From Littorina saxatilis (lineage: Eukaryota; Mollusca; Gastropoda; Littorinimorpha; Littorinidae): a stretch of DNA of 64,000 nt. Below are positions 23,401 through 33,116 of the stretch, piece after piece. Where the stretch lies: contig NC_090255.1 in assembly GCF_037325665.1 (NCBI RefSeq), positions 6,028,729 through 6,092,728 on the forward strand, given 5' to 3'. Positions within the stretch are counted from its first letter, which is position 1, and each line of letters opens with the position of its first letter. The notes beneath the pieces were generated by a model that saw only the letters and a program-made list of their open reading frames with translations, had not been told where the DNA came from and did no database searches. The position numbers and the translations under genes were made by a program.

Positions 23401-25415
23401 CGCTAGTGACTGGCCTGTAATGTCACGTGTCATAGTTATCCCATGTGACATTATTTCCCACGTCACATTGTAGGCTAGTCACTAACGGGGGTGTGACGTG
23501 TCTCATGCACGTGAACAGGAACCACGTGTCGTAAGTTTGTCGGAGACAAAACAAGGGTATTCACTCTTTCACAGCCCATAAAACTCTGACAGTTATTTCT
23601 GAAAATCGTCTACTCTCTCTCATTTTGTATTGATTTGCTGGCCATTCATGGGGGACCTTTGACTTTGGTTAGCGTCTTTACTTCCTCTACCCATCGGTGG
23701 TCCTGCATTTTTCTGAAATGATTAAGTTTTCAGGATTTAAACAAATCTTCCACCTGTCAACGTGGGACTGATTTTTGTGTGATGCTCTTTTAATGGAATA
23801 GAAGAATTTTGTAAATAACTCTGTATGGGTTTTGAAAGAGTAAATACCCTTGCTTTTATGGGGACAAACATTGGACGGGCCAATAACTTGTGAGGGGTAC
23901 ATTTGTTAAGGTCTTACAGGTGGATTCTACTGTAGACCCCTTCTGCGTTAGTGTGTTTTGTTATTGTTCTTTGTTCATTGAATACAGCCTAAGGTTTGTG
24001 GATAACCATGGTTTTGTTTTTCTTTACAGGGAGAAACGAAAGCTGGTCATTCCTCCGCATTTAGCGTATGGCAAGGCTGGTTATCCCCCGGCCATCCCTG
24101 GTGAGTGGGAGAGTGTGGGGAACAGTGTGGGTCAGACAGACAGGCAGAGAGACAGAGTGTGTGTATGCTACAGCTTGAGAAACTGACTGACTGACTTTGG
24201 CTTTAACGTCCTCCTGGACCAGTTGGCCTTTGTTGGGACATGTATTGATATTACGCTGAGAATATGGTGTGATGTTTTGGCTCGAACAAGCCCACTACGG
24301 CTGTCTTTTTCCACACGCCAGTATTAGGTTACTCGTCGAGATACGATCATGATAATCAGAGACGAGAGATGATGTATGCGCTATGCATGTCTTAGTGTTA
24401 TCCAAGCCCTGAGATTTTCACTGTGAGCTTTGGATCTTTTTCGTGTTCATGTGCACGGGGGGGGGGGGGGGGGGGGGGGGGGGGGTGCGAATACGGTAGA
24501 GAGTCTGCTCTAAGTTGACTTCGAGAAAATGAATAGGGGATTTGAATTCACGTCGATAGCAACAAACTGGTTATAAAGCCTGCGCGCTACCGACTGAGCT
24601 ACATCCCCCGCCCCAGCTTGAGAGAAAGAGAGACAGAGAGTGTGTTGTGGGAGAGAGTGAGGGAGCAAGAAACAGACAGACAGACAGAAGTGTGTATGGG
24701 AAAGAGAGGGAGTGAGAGACAGAGAGTGTTTGGTCGGAGTTCGATTCAACTGAGTGATTCTGGCCTCGATTTTGTTTTACACAAACTCATGATGACGTCT
24801 GACATAGTTTGCTAGTGACGTGTCTTTTTGTGCATGATGTGGTGATCTACCTGATCTAAATTTAGATCCAAAAATAGGTCAAGACCAGCCGGGTCCGAGT
24901 ACAAAATTAATTCGTAAAAAAATCGCCGTTCTTGACTCTTTGGGTGCAAGTCAATGAAACTTGGTAGTTCTTCTAACGGATAGCTGCCTGAGGTATGACT
25001 AAAAGCCCCAGGGGCTCCGTGCACCTGGATTTGACAAGTTCAGTACCTTTAAAAAGAGTTGTTTTTAATATATTCGATGAGAATAGTTCCACGTAAGATA
25101 ACGTCATAGTTCATTGCACTAGTCGTTTAAACAGTTGTTAAAACACCTAGTAAAGTTAAGTCATGATTCATATTTACACAAAACAAAACTACATGTAACG
25201 ATACTGTTGTCTGTTGTGCAGAGGAAGCAACCTTGACCTTTGAGACGGAGCTGATGAATCTCAACAAAAAGCCGTTCAACATCGACATCATGGCCACGCT
25301 AAAAATGCTGAGCCTTCCCGCCCTGGCACTCTACGTCGTGTACTTCCTGTACGACCGCTACAAAAAGGAGACAGTCGAAACCAAAGAGTTCAAGAAGAGT
25401 AAGAAGAGAAAATAG
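17348..25415 (+). CDS. FKBP11: FKBP11-like peptidyl-prolyl isomerase, membrane-anchored (complete, 6 coding exons)
   Basis: Exons 17348-17443, 18836-18898, 20262-20355, 22358-22391, 24030-24100 and 25222-25415 join to 552 bases, 183 residues plus stop. The N terminus is a signal peptide (about residues 6-20, ISFLVFLIGLSIG). One FKBP domain follows, about residues 42-130: VHYTG, VFDSS, VFMLG, KVIPGW, LAYGK and TLTFETEL supply the Tyr, Phe-Asp, Phe, Val-Ile, Trp, Tyr and Phe of the FKBP12 pocket, so proline cis-trans isomerase activity is likely. A membrane span (about residues 145-165) and a Lys-rich tail ending KKRK come last; Lys at -3 and -4 fits a KKxx ER-retrieval signal, implying a lumenal FKBP domain. 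Human FKBP11 has the same plan (201 residues). The ATG has A at -3 and is the first in the exon. Confidence 0.93.
18160..18465 (+). repeat. TIR-5 repeat copy, diverged
   Basis: TAGGCCTAAAA followed by GGTGTGGTTACGGTAACC on the left is mirrored by GTTACCGTAACCACACC on the right (the last motif occurs twice). This is the same family as 18582-18803. Confidence 0.75.
18582..18803 (+). repeat. TIR-5 repeat copy, complete
   Basis: The ends are AAGGCC plus an A run, then TAGTCTGTTTACGGTAAC, and the mirror GTTACCGTAAACAGAC plus a T run and GGCC. CCGACCGACCCTATT and CGACCCTAGAC lie between. Confidence 0.85.
18836..18898 (+). CDS. FKBP11: FKBP11 exon 2: start of FKBP domain
   Basis: The exon lies between acceptor GATGTTGCAG and donor GTAAGT and is 21 codons, phase 0 at both ends. 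It encodes SKPDDCSVVAEDGDEVAVHYT with the pocket Tyr in VHYT. Confidence 0.93.
18918..19102 (+). repeat. TIR-1 MITE copy
   Basis: It opens near TATAGTGGAACACCCC, contains GGGAGTCTGAAAATGG and GTCTTAAAATGGGGAG, a long G run, and ends GGTTCCACTGTA. Non-coding. Confidence 0.8.
19323..19890 (+). mobile_element. About 570-bp TIR element (GCCTGTCCAGAC ends)
   Basis: AGGCCTGTCCAGACAC at the left is mirrored by AAGTCTGGACAGGTCTT at the right. The interior is GC-rich with CCCGCGCGGCACGCC and CCCGCGCGACGC near the two ends, also roughly mirrored. No coding sequence was recognised; the superfamily is unknown. Confidence 0.65.
20262..20355 (+). CDS. FKBP11: FKBP11 exon 3: FKBP domain core
   Basis: The exon runs from acceptor TTGTGTCACAG to donor GTAAAA, phase 0 to phase 1. 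It encodes GVLDSGVVFDSSIQAQ, then EPLVFMLGQRKVIP, including the Phe-Asp and Val-Ile pocket residues. Confidence 0.93.
20374..21053 (+). repeat. TIR-7 interspersed repeat
   Basis: GGCTCACGTAAGTGTAGCC begins the copy and CTTACGTGAGCC ends it. The reverse copy at 10148-10710 shares most blocks, and both carry a dinucleotide run near one end. The left end starts only about 18 bases after the exon 3 donor. Confidence 0.7.
21102..21996 (+). mobile_element. TIR-6 element (TACCGTATTTGACGG ends), interrupted by a SINE
   Basis: TACCGTATTTGACGGACTACA at the left (first 20 bases TACCGTATTTGACGGACTAC) is mirrored by TAATCCGTCAAATACGGTA at the right. Motifs GCGGCTTATAAAAAG and GTGCGGCTAATAAAAC lie inside each end. 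A SINE-C copy sits just inside the left terminus. The terminus pattern is found again at the right window edge (63943). Confidence 0.8.
21126..21419 (+). repeat. SINE-C copy inside a TIR-6 element
   Basis: The tRNA-like head has GGCCTAGTGGTAAGGCG (A box region) and GTGGGTTCGAACCCC (B box); the tail is CTGGGCGTTAAGCAAAC. The 9-bp duplication ACTACAAGC (21117-21125, 21420-21428) marks the insertion. Confidence 0.9.
22358..22391 (+). CDS. FKBP11: FKBP11 exon 4 (34 nt)
   Basis: A short exon between acceptor TATGTTGCAG and donor GTAAGT, phase 1 to phase 2. It encodes GWEMGIKGMCVG, with the Trp at the base of the FKBP pocket. Its small size would hide it from simple searches, but the flanking phases require it. 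Confidence 0.9.
22423..22879 (-). mobile_element. Non-autonomous Helitron, 457 bp
   Basis: On the minus strand it begins TCTATATATATATACGACTA and ends with a GC hairpin (GCGAAGCGGGT) followed by AATCATCTAG. The host bases are A before TC and T after CTAG, as expected for Helitron insertion between A and T. A related copy in the other orientation is at 41158-41571. No Rep/helicase coding sequence is present. Confidence 0.88.
22891..23612 (+). mobile_element. TIR-2 foldback element, interrupted by SINE-A
   Basis: TAGACAAATTCCGGAAATAA and GTATGGGTTGTGAAAGAG at the left are mirrored by CTCTTTCACAGCCCATA and TTATTTCTGAAAATCGTCTA at the right. The inner part is an almost complete inverted repeat around GTGTATGAGACAC / GTGTCTCATGCAC. 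A SINE-A copy splits the left arm. TA at both outer borders may be a TA duplication. Confidence 0.85.
22946..23320 (+). repeat. SINE-A copy, tRNA-derived
   Basis: The head GGGATGTAGCTCAGTCGGTA (A box) and GTGAGTTCGTCCCC (B box region) is followed by the body shared with SINE-B and a GAAGAAGAAGAA tail. The 11-bp duplication GAAAGAGAGAG is at 22935-22945 and 23321-23331. Confidence 0.93.
23797..23900 (+). repeat. TIR-2 left-half fragment
   Basis: AATAACTCTGTATGGGTTTTG, AGAGTAAATACCCTTGC and GGACAAACATTGGACGGGCC match the left arm of 56698-56902; no right arm follows. Confidence 0.6.
24030..24100 (+). CDS. FKBP11: FKBP11 exon 5
   Basis: The exon lies between acceptor TTTCTTTACAG and donor GTGAGT, phase 2 to phase 1. 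It encodes EKRKLVIPPHLAYGKAGYPP and AIP, the conserved FKBP strand and the pocket Tyr in LAYGK. Confidence 0.93.
24459..24616 (-). repeat. SINE-A head fragment (reverse) next to a G run
   Basis: A G run at about 24459-24485 is followed by AGAGTCTGCTCTAAGTTGAC and CGCTACCGACTGAGCTACAT, the reverse of the SINE-A head. Diverged and truncated. Confidence 0.75.
24727..25053 (+). repeat. TIR-8 repeat copy, left-truncated
   Basis: The copy from GTGTTTGGTCGGAGTTCG to CAGTACCTTTAAA is nearly identical to 30418-30748. In the longer copy a TTAAAGGCAC start and CCTTTAA end suggest inverted termini. Confidence 0.85.
25222..25415 (+). CDS. FKBP11: FKBP11 exon 6: end of FKBP domain, membrane span, KKxx tail
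   Basis: The acceptor CTGTTGTGCAG precedes 25222. EEATLTFETELMNL ends the FKBP fold; LPALALYVVYFLY is the membrane span; a Lys/Glu tail ends KKSKKRK and TAG 25413-25415. The di-lysine at -3/-4 fits ER retrieval of a type I membrane protein. Confidence 0.93.
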
Positions 25416-26063
25416 ACAATGTCCGTCATGCTTTTGGATTTTTTTTCGGTGTCTTTTACGCATGGGTAAGATTTTGCTGACAAAACGTCTGTTTTGATTT
25501 GTCATTCATCTCATCTGTCCGTTTTCTCTGATTTTTTATGCAAAATGTTACTTTTTTTGTTTTTGTTTAAATTTTACTTTTTTGGTGTTTTTTAAAAATA
25601 TTTTTAATTCATCTCATCTACTTTAATTTTTGTGCCAGTTTTTGCTGATTTGTCAATTTTTTTTTACTGTTTTGTCACTTATCGCCAACATAATGTGCAA
25701 TCAGAATGTTCTGTTGAATTTGACTGGGACCAATGCTGTATTATAATCTCTGCAAGTATGGTAAATATGCATACTCTGATATGATTTTCATAGTATTTGT
25801 GTATGACGAATGTACCACATATCGTTCACCAATAACGGATTGCAGTAACTCAGAGGTTTTAATGTGCCTTATAGATGTTTACATCTCATCTTAACTCAAA
25901 TCAAAATTTGCTCAGTTCCAAATTCTTGTGTAAGAAATTATTTGCACCACCACAGATCTATCCAGGCTTTTTACATTAAAAAGAAAATCGTTCCACTTGG
26001 ACTTGTACCTAAAATCAACATTCTGGCTGGTTCCTACGCAGAGTTGGAATTTTTAGTTCAATT
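25416..26063 (+). other. FKBP11 3' UTR and flank
   Basis: T-rich sequence follows the stop codon. No clear AATAAA was found close to the stop, so the transcript end is not determined. Confidence 0.4.
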
Positions 26064-26443
26064 AAATGTGCGCAGTGGCCTAGTGGATGATATATCGGCC
26101 TCCTAATCGGAAGGTCGTGAGTTTAAATTCCGGTCGCAGTCGCCTGGTGGATTAAGGGTGGAGATTTTTCCGATCTCCTAGGTCAACTTCTGTGGAGACC
26201 TGCTAGTTCCTTATCCCCTTTCGTGTGTACACTCAAGCACAAGTCCAAGTGCGCATGGAAAAGATCCTGTAATCCATGTCTAGAGTTGGGTCGATTACAG
26301 AAACACATAAATACCCAGCATGCTTCCCCCAAAAGCTGCATATGGCTGCCTGAATGGCAAGGTAAAAACAGTCATACATGTAAAAACCCACTCAAGCAAA
26401 AGCATTAGCGAACGTGTGAGTTTCAGTCCATGAACGAAGAAGA
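26064..26443 (+). repeat. SINE-B copy
   Basis: GTGCGCAGTGGCC and GGAGGTC-type head followed by the common body and a GAAGAAG tail. The short duplication AGTTCAATT lies at 26055-26063 and 26444-26452. Confidence 0.85.
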
Positions 26444-26608
26444 AGTTCAATTCATTTTGCTGATTGACACCTGTGTCATTGATGAAATGAAATGAGGATT
26501 GTGACAGGAAGCAGCCGGGCTGTTGACAGTTGGAATGTGTCCACGTGGAAGGATGCTCTCATCACATGTAAAATGGATTGATCTTTGTTGGCGTTAGTGA
26601 TCTCTTAC

Positions 26609-26971
26609 CCCCCGCGGGTTAGGGGGAAGAATTTATCCGATGCTCCCCAGCATGTCGTAAGAGGCGACTGACGGATTCTGTTTCTCCTTTTACCCTTGTT
26701 AAGTGTTTCTTGTATAGAATATAGTCAATGTTTGTAAAGATTTTAGTCAAGCAGTATGTAAGAAATGTTAAGTCCTTTGTACTGGAAACTTGCATTCTCC
26801 CAGTAAGGTCATATATTGTACTACGTTGCAAGCCCCTGGAGCAATTTTTTGATTAGTGCTTTTGTGAACAAGAAACAATTAACAAGTGGCTCTATCCCTT
26901 CTCCCCCCCTTTCCCCGTCGCGATATAACCTTCGTGGTTGAAAACGACGTTAAACACCAAATAAAGAAAGA
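26609..26971 (+). repeat. SINE-D copy with perfect target-site duplication
   Basis: The 14-bp duplication TAGTGATCTCTTAC lies at 26595-26608 and 26972-26985, fixing both element ends. The tail is AAATAAAGAAAG. Confidence 0.95.
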
Positions 26972-27023
26972 TAGTGATCTCTTACTCAAGTAGGATGGTA
27001 CCTTCAGTTGGCAAAAAGATGTT

Positions 27024-27381
27024 CAGACCTGGGAACCCATACGATTTCGCCGTATTGTGTACGCATGATTGTCTAGAATACGAGCGGTACAGTTAGTGAA
27101 CGAAAATACGACGAGAAAAATTCCTAGACTACTTTTCTTCACAAGCGCATCCCAATGCCAATCCAGTATTTTGACACATGATTACAATTTGTGTCAGTAA
27201 ACCCTGAAAGAAGCATTTGTTTTAAACGTTTTGGTAAATTTCATTAACGTTGCGACGAACGCGTGTGAAACATGGTTGAATCATGGATGTTCAATGTTGT
27301 GTGGAGTACGCTCATTTTTCTGAACATACACCAAGTTTGCTTGAGAATACTCCAAGTGCAAAACAGGGGCTCCCAGGTCTG
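27024..27381 (+). mobile_element. TIR-3 element, 358 bp
   Basis: The ends are CAGACCTGGGAACCCA and GGCTCCCAGGTCTG. Flanking hexamers GATGTT and GATGCT differ at one base and fit a 6-bp duplication. No coding sequence remains. Confidence 0.75.
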
Positions 27382-27761
27382 GATGCTTCAAACCAAGATG
27401 GTTTTCACTGTCATTCTGTATCACTTTGTCTAAGCACGGGGCATTGTAGTCATGTGGCTTTAAGCTCTTAAAATGTTCTCAATGAATTGATTCTTGCAAT
27501 CGTTTTGCAGCTTTAAATATTCAGTGGGCTGGGTTATGGCAAGCAATAGCTTTGGGTGTCGGCGCTTAGCTTTGTATTGATAACATTTTTCACATGAGAG
27601 CCTTGCATCGTTGTATGTGTCAGGGTATTACCATCTGTGCAAGTGCATGCAATGATTTGTGGGTGAATGACAGGGTTAGTTTGCTTTTTGTCTTCATTGA
27701 TTGAAAAAATACCAGCAACGTTCTCGCTACCAGAAGCAAATCAAGAGATTTTTCATCTTTT
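27382..27761 (+). other. Intergenic, nothing recognised
   Basis: No gene, RNA or shared repeat was identified. Confidence 0.5.
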
Positions 27762-28606
27762 TTTACATTTAGTCAAGTTTTGACTAAATGTTTTAACATA
27801 GAGGGGGAATCGAGACGAGGGTCGTGGTGTATGTGTGTGTGTGTCTGTGCGTGTGTGTGTGTAGAGCGATTCAGACTAAACTACTGGACCGATCTTTATG
27901 AAATTTTACATGAGAGTTCCTGGGTATGAAATCCCCAGACGTTTTTTTCATTTTTTCGATAAACGTCTTTTATGACGTCATATCCGGCTTTTTGTAAAAG
28001 TTGAGGCGGCACTGTCACACCTTCATTTTTCAATCAAATTGATTGAAATTTTGGCCAAGCAATCTTCGATGAAGGCCGGACTTCGGTATTGCATTTCAGC
28101 ATGGAGGCTTAAAAATTAATTAATGACTTTGGTCATTAAAAATCTGAAAATTGTAATTAAAATTATTTCTTTATAAAACGATCCAAAATTACTTTTATTT
28201 TATTCTTCATCATGTTCTGATTCCAAAAACATATAAATATGTTATATTCGGATTAAAAACAAGCTCTGAAAATTAAAATTAAAATTATGATTAAAATTAA
28301 ATTTCTGAAATCGTTTTAAAAACAATTTCATCTTATTCCTTGTCGGTTCCTGATTCCAAAAACATATAGATATGATATGTTTGGATTAAAAACACGCTCA
28401 GAAAGTTAAAACGAAGAGAGGTACAGTAAAGCGTGCTATGCAGCACAGCGCAACCGCTACCGTGCTGAACAGGCTCGTCACTTTCACTGCCTTTTGGACT
28501 AGCGGCGGACTACGGTCATTGTGAAAAAATGCAGTGCGTCCAGTTGCATTCTGTGAGTTCCACAGCTTGACTAAATGTAGTAATTTCTCCTTACGCTACT
28601 TGTCTT
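27762..28606 (+). repeat. TIR-4 interspersed repeat
   Basis: It starts ACATTTAGTCAAGTTTTGAC and ends CTTGACTAAATGTAGTAATT, with the same body as 6143-6886 including GACGTCATATCCGGC and TTGAGGCGGCACTGTCAC. Confidence 0.8.
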
Positions 28607-29039
28607 AAAGTTTTAATGTGTGAGAACTGACAGAAATGATGGGTTTGTTTGTCACCTTATGATAGAGATGGAAGAAAGAAAGAGCAAAGAAAGAAAAAGC
28701 AACTAAAGAAAGAAAAAGCTTGCAGCCTAAAGAAGCAAATTTATTGCAAGTAAAACCAAACTTGAAATTGTGATCAGTTCTCATACACCAAAGCTTTACA
28801 CTGGGTTAAGTGGGTGAAGTAATATCACTCGCAGTTTAGATAGTGTGTGTGTGTGTGTGTAGAGCAGTTCCCACTGTAAAGCACCTCAGAATCTCAGCGT
28901 GCTGGCATGATAATTATTTTTCATAATTACCCATGGTTTTGCAAGTCTGTCAGCCATGACAGCACACACTGAGCAGCTGAGACAGCCCTGGGAAAATTGG
29001 TGCCATTGATTCATGGTCTTGGTTTAACCTTCATAGGAT
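28607..29039 (+). other. Intergenic with AAAG run and short GT run
   Basis: An AAAGAAAG-rich patch at about 28675-28720 and a GT run at about 28842-28860. Nothing else was recognised. Confidence 0.5.
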
Positions 29040-29300
29040 CATGCTTTGGACTACGCAGTCCAGATGATGTGGGTCGTGTACGACCCATCCTTTCCAAAGA
29101 AGGAAAAAGTATGGGTCGCACGTCAACACAATAAAATTCTGTGTTAAGTTCCATATGGGTCGTCCACAACCCACAACAACTGCGGAGTATGGTCGGGTCG
29201 TACATGACCCACACCAACTGAATAGGGATAAACACAATAAAATTCTGTGTTTAAGTTCCATATGGGTCGTCCACAACCCACAACATCTGGACTGTGCATT
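29040..29300 (+). repeat. Cluster of TGGGTCGT palindromes with an internal direct repeat
   Basis: ATGGGTCGT/ACGACCCA inverted pairs occur at GTGGGTCGTGTACGACCCAT and GGTCGTACATGACCCACAC. A block with AATAAAATTCTGTGTT and GGGTCGTCCACAACCCACAA occurs twice, about 115 bases apart. Confidence 0.8.
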
Positions 29301-29414
29301 CAAATTACATCATCGGTTGTTTGTTTGTTTACAAAGATAATTCTTGAGAAAAGAGTCCATGGGAAGGTTCTATGGTGTTTGAGGATTAAATGAAGTCTCA
29401 ATCAAAATATTGGT

Positions 29415-29600
29415 CTAAAATGCACAAATTCGCCCCCTTTGTCCCCTCTGCCCCTGTACCCCGCCGGGGCCTAGAGGGCCCCTGGACCTCGGCCTATTTT
29501 CAGAGTTTTTACCATTTTGGAATTCCCATGCCTCCTAATGGGCAGATTTGAAATAGTGAACAGAACTGTTGACACGGGAAGGACTGTGCCTTTAAATGAA
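29415..29600 (+). repeat. GC-rich transposon-end fragments
   Basis: GGGCCTAGAGGGCCCCTGGAC and GGAATTCCCATGCC resemble the right-end module of the 6-bp-TSD elements (compare 56515-56552 and 63140-63215; first motif trimmed here to GCCTAGAGGGCCCCTGGAC). GACTGTGCCTTTAA just after resembles a TIR-8 end. Borders are unclear. Confidence 0.4.
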
Positions 29601-30238
29601 AAGTTGAAACAGGCAATAATATATGAATTGGTATGCATAATGCTTTGCACAATACATACAACCGTGTGGATTCTTGAGCACAGTTAATGCCATGAAACAC
29701 CAGTGTCCATTGCATATTATGTGAACATCAGTTGTTACATGTAGTGAAAGCGGAAAACTGTACTAATCATTTGTGTATGTGATACATCATATGATACAAG
29801 CTTAAACTTAAGATTTGTTTCGTTCCTTGTTTTTAATCTGCCAGGTGTCCTGTAATATCTTCCTAATACATGTCATGTATCTCCAAATGATCAGGCTGTC
29901 TGAGGGTTGAGGTCTCTCATTGAGATATTCTCATGTATGTGCGGAAAGTAACATGCGAATGTAAGAAACAGAAATTGGCAGTGAATGTTGTTGTTTCTGA
30001 GCTGATTGTTTTTTGTCTGTGGGTTTGTTTTTTTGTTTTTGTTTTTTTTAAACAAAAATTCAGACAGTAAACTTGTTTTGTTTTTACTGCATAATTACCC
30101 TTTTGATGATTCTCTAAGCTTTACTTGACTTTGTGCCATTTTGGTTTATTTTTTTTTCTGTTCTCTTTCTGCTTTCAGTTGAAATTCTGACTCTCAGTAT
30201 ATGCTATCCTACATTTACGCTGTCTTTGATTCAGAATG

Positions 30239-30748
30239 TTAAAGGCACAGTGCAGCTCACAGCCTTCGTTTTGCGTTTTTGTTGCAGCTGAGTGCATTTA
30301 CAGTTTAAAAACCCTCCTATGGTAGTAAAACAAACCCAAAACTACCCAACGACGACATCTGTGAAGCTCGACAGTTTCTTGTTCACGCGAGTGCATAAAT
30401 TAACCTAGTTATTACGTGGTGTTTGGTCGGAGTTCGATTCAACTGAGTGATTCCGGCCTCGATTTTGTTTTACACAAACTCATGATGACGTCTGACATAG
30501 TTTGCTAGTGACGTGTCTTTTTGTGCATGATGTGGTGATCTACCTGATCTAAATTTAGATCCAAAAATAGGTCAAGACCAGCCGGGTCCGAGTACGAAAT
30601 TAATTCGTAAAAAAATCGCAGTTCTTGACTCTTTGGGTGCAAGTCAATGAAACTTGGTAGTTCTTCTAACGGATAGCTGCCTGAGGTATGACTAAAAGCC
30701 CCAGGGGCTCCGTGCACCTGGATTTGACAAGTTCAGTACCTTTAAAGC
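30239..30748 (+). repeat. TIR-8 repeat copy
   Basis: The copy begins TTAAAGGCACAGTGCAGC and ends CAGTACCTTTAAA. Its right 330 bases are almost identical to 24727-25053. Confidence 0.75.
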
Positions 30749-30837
30749 CATGGATATATTGAGGGTGGACAACTTGACAACCTTAATTACCGTTGTTATT
30801 TTTCCAAATTTTACATGAGAATGATTTGATCTTTGGG

Positions 30838-31410
30838 AGCCTGTGGGTCGCAGATTCGAATCCGTTCCTAGACAAACTCAGGTCAACATTATGTGCGGAC
30901 TCAGAGACAGTAGACATGTCCAACCCCCGTGTCACCGCTGTGGCATGTATAAGATCTCGGTCATTGTGCCAGAAGTTCAGATGGCTGATTACACTTCTTC
31001 TTCTTCTGCGTTCGTGGGCTGAAACTCCCACGTACACTCGTGTTTTTTGCACGAGTGGAATTTTACGTGTATGACCGTTTTTTACCACGCCATTTAGGTA
31101 GCCATACACCGTTTTCGGAGGAAGCATGCTGGGTATTTTCGTGTTTCTATAACCCACCGAACTCTGACATGGATTACAGGATCTTTTTCGTGCGCACTTG
31201 GTCTTGTGCTTGCGTGTACACACGGGGGTGTTCGGACACTGAGGAGAGTCTGCACACAAAGTTGACTCTGAGAAATAAATCTCTCACCGAACGTGGGGAC
31301 GAACTCACGCTGACAGCGGCCAACTGGATACAAATCCAGCGCGCTACCGACTGAGCTACATCCCCGCCCCTGCTGATTACACTTGATACGCGTCCTCTCT
31401 AAATTGCAGC
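30838..31410 (+). repeat. SINE-F copy interrupted by SINE-A
   Basis: CAGATTCGAATCCG (B box) and GTCACCGCTGTGGCATG match the SINE-F copy at 41674-41872. The tail half resumes after an inserted reverse SINE-A. Confidence 0.65.
30997..31371 (-). repeat. SINE-A copy (reverse) inside SINE-F
   Basis: The TTCTTCTTCTTCTGCG tail is at the left and CTACATCCCCGCCCC head at the right. The 13-bp duplication GCTGATTACACTT lies at 30984-30996 and 31372-31384. Confidence 0.93.
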
Positions 31411-31675
31411 TGACCTGCCATGACAGGTATATTTTGGTCAAAATAATAGACAAAGGGACAAATCAAGGTGTCCTTTCTTCAGAGGGGCTTCACATATTGC
31501 TCATACCATTGTTAGTGAATCCCAGACTCTGTGCATGAGAGAGACAAAAATGACATAAACTGTTGTTTCTTATTGCAAGGTTACTGCTTTTTTTGTTGGA
31601 TCTCATTCTCTTAAAGTTTGTTTCAATCTATGCAGGATGTTGCTTTGTCTGGTCAATAAGCCATTTTTTTATGTC

Positions 31676-31678
<3 letters not shown>

Positions 31679-31752
<74 letters not shown>

Positions 31753-31805
31753 ACTCACACAAACACACATACACACAAAGAAAATCTCTCTCACACAAAC
31801 AAACA

Positions 31806-31871
<66 letters not shown>

Positions 31872-31896
31872 TCACAAACACTCTCTCTGTCTCTGT

Positions 31897-31966
<70 letters not shown>

Positions 31967-32083
31967 AAACACACACAAAGACAAACTCTCTCTCTCTCCT
32001 CTCTCTCTCTTCCTCTCTCTCTCACTCACTCACACACTCTCTCTCTCACACTCACTCACTCACACACACACACACACACACAC
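31679..32083 (+). repeat. (TC)n/(CA)n simple repeats
   Basis: Long CT runs alternate with CA runs. Open frames of Ser/Leu and His/Thr here are repeat translations. Confidence 0.95.
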
Positions 32084-32258
32084 TTTCACGAAACAGGTCT
32101 CACATTTTGTTGTACTGTTCCACAGTATTTTAGTTCACATTTTTGATAGTTCTCCCGGCTGCAAAATATTCTTCATGTCATTTCTGTTGATCCTTGAACA
32201 ACAAGGTTTATAAATCTTATTTTGTTACTGAATGGTTATTTTGACTTTTCACGGTTAA

Positions 32259-32261
<3 letters not shown>

Positions 32262-32336
<75 letters not shown>
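32262..32336 (+). repeat. (GT)n microsatellite
   Basis: A GT run with one interruption followed by a short GA run. Confidence 0.95.
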
Positions 32337-32337
<1 letters not shown>

Positions 32338-32639
32338 CAGAGAGAGAGTGAGAGAGAGAGAGAGATTGTTTGGTGTGCATTAGCAAGGAAGAGAGTTGGT
32401 GTTTGTGTGACTGAGAGAGATCGTCTTATGTGATTTGGACTGATGACAGATTACAGAAATCTGAACACCTTCAACACTAAGGTAATGGGCAATACAGGCA
32501 AGTTGAGTGCAAGTGGAACTCGCATCATTCAGAATACAGAATCACCATTCGCTTGCACAATGTCAACATCTCTAGATTAGAGAATGTGTGTGCCTGTGTA
32601 ACTTGTGATAAAAATACTGCGCATATACTTTCACGAGTA

Positions 32640-32742
32640 AACACACGCACGCACGCGTACACTACACACTGACACGTGCACACCCTCACTGAACTGACTG
32701 ACACACACGCACACACACACACTAACAAACAAACGCACACAC

Positions 32743-32777
<35 letters not shown>

Positions 32778-33116
32778 ACCACTGACACACACACTAACTA
32801 ACAAACAAAAACACGCACACACACACATACATACTGCTCACACACACATACATACACACTGACACACACACCGTCACACACACACACATACATACACACA
32901 CACACACACGAACACACAAAGACGTACACACACACTAACACTGAAGAAATACGCACACACACACATATACATACACACTGACACACACACTAACTAAAAA
33001 AACACGCACACACATACATACTTCACACGCACACATATACACACACACACACTGACACACGAACACACACTAACACTGAACAAACACACGCACAAACACA
33101 CACACACACACACACT
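32640..33116 (+). repeat. CA-rich degenerate simple repeat
   Basis: ACACAC runs broken by ACTGACACAC, CATACATAC and AACAAACAC words over about 480 bases. Confidence 0.9.
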
